Shown here: positions 60,417 through 62,907 of the stretch, one piece after another
How positions within the stretch are numbered: the first letter of the stretch is position 1
Layout of the letters: every line of letters begins with the position of its first letter
Assembly: GCA_945862355.1 (NCBI GenBank)
Contig: CAMAYR010000002.1
Coordinates: forward strand, 1 to 62,907
Reading direction: 5' to 3'
DNA length: 62,907 nucleotides
Origin: Devosia equisanguinis
GTDB taxonomy: Bacteria > Pseudomonadota > Alphaproteobacteria > Rhizobiales > Hyphomicrobiaceae
Notes under the pieces: model-generated
What the model saw: only the letters and a program-made list of their open reading frames with translations
Databases searched by the model: none
Told to the model about the DNA's origin: nothing
Position numbers and translations under genes: made by a program

Positions 60417-61574
60417 TCATGCCCCGCGCAGCGAGGCGCCGTCCATTCCCGGCACCTTCACGTCGCGCGGGTCTGCCCGGCGCCGCGTCAACGCCAGAAG
60501 CATCCCGCACGTGATCGCAATGGCGATGGTCGATGAGCCACCGACCGAAACGAACGGTAAAGTCATGCCTTTCGCAGGCAACAAGCCGACATTGGTTCCG
60601 AGATTGATCAGCGATTGCATGCCTACGAGCAGCGCCAGCGAGATCGTCGCGTAGCGGATGAAGCCGTCGCGCGTTCCTGCCGCCTTCAGCATCGGCCGCA
60701 ACACGATCGTCGCGATCAGCGCCAGCAAAGCGAGACAGGCGAGAGCGCCGAACTCCTCGGCCACGACGGCGAACACGAAGTCGGTATGGGCGTCGGGAAG
60801 CAGCATCTTGATCGTGCCCTCGCCGGGTCCGCGACCTAGAAGGCCGCCGTCCGCGAAGGATTGATATGCTCGGTCGAGCTGGGTGTTCTCGCCGCTGGTG
60901 GGAAACAGAAAACGGTGGATGCGGAACCGCACGTGCGGAAATACGGCATAGGCGGCAGCTCCTCCCGCCGCGAGGAGCCCGGCGAGGCCTGCCACCGCGA
61001 TACGCGACCGGCTGGCGAGGATGAAGAGAGCGATCCACACCGCACTGACAAGCAGGGTCTGGCCGATGTCGGGCTGTATCACTAGCAGCGTGGCCAGCGT
61101 TGCGAGCAGCGCAACCGCGATAAGCAGCGCCGGCATATCCGGGCGGCGCTCGTGCTCTGCGAAGGCCCAGGCGGCGAGCACGGCAAAGCCGGGCTTCGCC
61201 AGCTCCGAGGGTTGGAGCGAGAAGCCGGCAAGCCTCAGCCAGCGGCGGGCGCCGTTGATCTCCTCGCCATAGATCAGCACCACGATCATGGCAGCCACGC
61301 CGGTGACGTACAGCATCAGCGCGAGCCGTCGTATGGCCGCGGGCGACAGCATCGAAACAGCCAACATTATGACGACGCCGGCGCTCGCGAACACGATCTG
61401 GCGCTCAGCGAAATAGAGCGGCGGCAGGCCCTTGCGTATCGCCAATGCCGGACTCGAGGCGAGAGAAAGCACGACCCCGGCCGCAACCAGCAGGAGCAGC
61501 ACGGCGAGCAGCACGCGGTCCGTCGACAGCCACCAGCTGCCCACCACGCTGTCGTCGCCGCGCTGAATGCGCAT
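60417..61574 (-). CDS. ftsW: Lipid II polymerase FtsW
   Basis: The 385-residue SEDS protein has ten helices and polymerises septal peptidoglycan with its partner FtsI. Key parts are INGARRWLRLAGFSLQPSELAKPG (split key GARRWLRL and QPSELAKP), VIQPDIGQTLLVSAVW and the loop GLLGRGPGEGTIKMLLPDAHTDFVFAVVAEEFG, which holds the acidic catalytic Asp. The ATG overlaps the murD stop (TGATG). The C-terminus (TRRRADPRDVKVPG) is short and basic. Full length. Confidence 0.95.
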   Translation of the reverse strand: MRIQRGDDSVVGSWWLSTDRVLLAVLLLLVAAGVVLSLASSPALAIRKGLPPLYFAERQIVFASAGVVIMLAVSMLSPAAIRRLALMLYVTGVAAMIVVLIYGEEINGARRWLRLAGFSLQPSELAKPGFAVLAAWAFAEHERRPDMPALLIAVALLATLATLLVIQPDIGQTLLVSAVWIALFILASRSRIAVAGLAGLLAAGGAAAYAVFPHVRFRIHRFLFPTSGENTQLDRAYQSFADGGLLGRGPGEGTIKMLLPDAHTDFVFAVVAEEFGALACLALLALIATIVLRPMLKAAGTRDGFIRYATISLALLVGMQSLINLGTNVGLLPAKGMTLPFVSVGGSSTIAIAITCGMLLALTRRRADPRDVKVPGMDGASLRGA

Positions 61575-62907
61575 CAGTCACTCCGCTCGATCATTGCACC
61601 ATCTGACAGCGCGATGCCGGGTAGCGCTGCGACCAGGTCGCGGAACGCGTCGCCGCGCACTTCGAAATTCCTGAACTGGTCATAGGAGGCGCAGGCCGGC
61701 GAGAGCAGCACGACGGGCTCCGCGCCACCGCACTGCGCCGCATCCCGGGCTGCCGCGGCGACGGCGGCATCCAGCGTGTCGTTGCGCTCGAAATCGACCT
61801 TTCCCTGCAAGGTCGCGGCGAAATCGTCGCTCGAGGCGCCGATGAGGTAGGCTTTGGCAATGCGCGGAAAGAAAGGCTCGAGGTTCGCGATGCCGCCCTC
61901 CTTCTGTTTGCCGCCCGCGATCCAATAGATGTCGCGATCCCAGGTGGCGAGTGCCTTGGCGGTCGAGTCGGCGTTGGTCGCCTTGCTGTCGTTGACGAAC
62001 ACGACACGGCCGGCGCGGGCGATCTCCTCCATGCGGTGCGCGAGGCCGGGGAACTCTGCGAATGCCTTCTGCAGCGCGGCGCGGCGTCGCTTCGTGGCCT
62101 CCGGGTCGATGGCGAGGTGTCCTTTGGGAAGGTTCGCGCGGATCCTGAAGTCGTTCGTATCTTCGAAGAGGCGCCGCTTCATGCTCGGGTCGCGGCGCAG
62201 AAACGGGTTCACGCTGACGGGCCACATCATGCCGCCCAATGCTCCGAGAGCGGCAGCGGCGGCCAACGCATTCTGGCCATTGTGGGTGCCGCGCAGCGAG
62301 CGCAGACCGGCCAGATCGACCAACTCCTCGCCCATTTCGCCGGCATCGAAGCGCACCTTCGTTCCGGCGAGGTGATAGCCGTTGGCGTAATCCTCCCGAA
62401 CCGAGAACGTGTAGCAGTAGCGGTTCTTCTCGATGCGCGCGGCGATGGCTGAGCAATATTCGTCGTCCATACCGACGCAGGACTGCTCGGCGCGGGCAAC
62501 GAGGCGCTCCTTGACGGCGGAGTACAGGTCCATCGTGCCGTGACGATCGAGGTGATCGGGTGTGATGTTCAACAGCACGCCGACGGTCGGTTTCAGTGAT
62601 GGCGTCAAGTCGATCTGGAACGACGACAGCTCCAGCACATAAAACGAGGCTGGATGCGGCTCTTCGAGCGCCAGGACGGGGGTGCCGATGTTGCCGCCTA
62701 GCTGGACGTCGCGGCCGTCTGCCTTCAGTAGGTGGGCAATCAGAGCGGTCGTCGTCGACTTTCCGTTGGTGCCCGTGATGGCGATGAACGGGCAGAACGG
62801 CGCCCAGCGCGCGCGCTCGCGGCAGAACAGCTCGACGTCGCCCATGATCGGAACCCTGGCAGACTTGGCGCGCGCCACCGTCCAGTGGGGCTCAGGGTGG
62901 GTCAGGG
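61574..62907 (-). CDS. murD: UDP-N-acetylmuramoylalanine--D-glutamate ligase MurD, N-terminus cut off
   Basis: The gene runs off the right edge; 443 residues are present and about 20-70 N-terminal ones are missing. The ATP loop GTNGKSTTTALIAHLL and GGNIGTPVLAL (UMA-type binding) are visible, followed by TPDHLDRHG and the C-terminal NDSKATNADSTAKAL segment. The frame stays open before the GTG at 62878 (LTHPEPHWTVARAK), so that GTG is an internal Val. The enzyme adds D-Glu to UDP-MurNAc-L-Ala. Its stop overlaps the ftsW start. Confidence 0.94.
   Translation of the reverse strand, partial: LTHPEPHWTVARAKSARVPIMGDVELFCRERARWAPFCPFIAITGTNGKSTTTALIAHLLKADGRDVQLGGNIGTPVLALEEPHPASFYVLELSSFQIDLTPSLKPTVGVLLNITPDHLDRHGTMDLYSAVKERLVARAEQSCVGMDDEYCSAIAARIEKNRYCYTFSVREDYANGYHLAGTKVRFDAGEMGEELVDLAGLRSLRGTHNGQNALAAAAALGALGGMMWPVSVNPFLRRDPSMKRRLFEDTNDFRIRANLPKGHLAIDPEATKRRRAALQKAFAEFPGLAHRMEEIARAGRVVFVNDSKATNADSTAKALATWDRDIYWIAGGKQKEGGIANLEPFFPRIAKAYLIGASSDDFAATLQGKVDFERNDTLDAAVAAAARDAAQCGGAEPVVLLSPACASYDQFRNFEVRGDAFRDLVAALPGIALSDGAMIERSD

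Noticed and set aside
58767-60536. 589-codon plus-strand frame
   Set aside because: Antisense to murC and murG, both of which have complete family motifs.
62876-62878. GTG as a start of murD
   Set aside because: The frame stays open upstream with murD-like residues (LTHPEPHWTVARAK) to the window edge, so the GTG is an internal Val codon.

Overview
This GC-rich window reads as ordinary chromosome of an alphaproteobacterium, most likely of the Hyphomicrobiales (Rhizobiales). The evidence is a murD-ftsW-murG-murC-murB-ddl-ftsQ-ftsA-ftsZ-lpxC block with a long-tailed FtsZ, an NdvA-type cyclic beta-glucan exporter, a SAM-II riboswitch before metZ, a DUF983-Nudix gene pair, and several Bug-type (TctC) periplasmic receptors. 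I see no transposase, integrase, phage gene or CRISPR array. Both edges cut genes: a ThDP enzyme at the left and murD at the right.

Layout. 1-6.6 kb (plus strand): ThDP enzyme tail, DUF1697 protein, MATE exporter, then phytanoyl-CoA-type dioxygenase, Bug receptor, AprA/SdhA-like flavoprotein and a two-cluster ferredoxin, closed by a terminator. This looks like an uncharacterised uptake and oxidation module. 6.6-10.6 kb (minus): Tyr/Arg/Pro-repeat secreted protein, amidohydrolase and a fused TRAP permease. 11-21.6 kb: a polytopic glycosyltransferase-like protein with a G10 tract at its start, two DMT exporters, an anchored hydrolase, a cupin, DUF983-Nudix, DedA, two more Bug receptors and a small membrane protein. 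21.7-26.4 kb: housekeeping genes rlmH, rsfS, dapF, apaG, metZ (riboswitch plus terminator) and a GST-like gene. 26.5-31.5 kb: small envelope proteins, a second GST, a TRIC-type channel and a SIMPL-domain protein. 31.5-34.4 kb: paired palindromes, a CAT-anticodon tRNA, a GC-rich dispersed palindrome in three copies, and a DUF4091 secreted protein. 34.4-41.2 kb: metallophosphoesterase, NdvA, a YfhO-like membrane protein, a stand-alone RibD-type reductase and cytochrome b561. 41.2-50.2 kb: a zinc-ribbon/Clp_N-like/DUF4332 protein, a luciferase-like monooxygenase, a 3-hydroxyisobutyryl-CoA hydrolase-like enzyme, a VOC dioxygenase-like protein, a small secreted protein and an RND pump without adaptor. 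50.2-62.9 kb (minus): lpxC and the division/cell-wall cluster.

The cell-wall block works as one pathway: MurC, MurD and MurB make UDP-MurNAc peptides, Ddl supplies D-Ala-D-Ala, MurG makes lipid II, FtsW polymerises it, and FtsQ/A/Z place the divisome. DapF feeds meso-diaminopimelate to the same wall. LpxC commits to lipid A. Many of these genes overlap by a few bases, which suggests translational coupling.

The items most worth a second look are the SAM-II aptamer followed by a strong intrinsic terminator, the in-frame amber codon near the end of the ferredoxin, the paired CTAGTGT-ended palindromes beside the tRNA, the Clp_N/DUF4332 architecture, and the receptor-only and permease-only transporter genes. 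No wholly new defence or mobile system is evident. All function calls rest on reading motifs by eye, without database searches.
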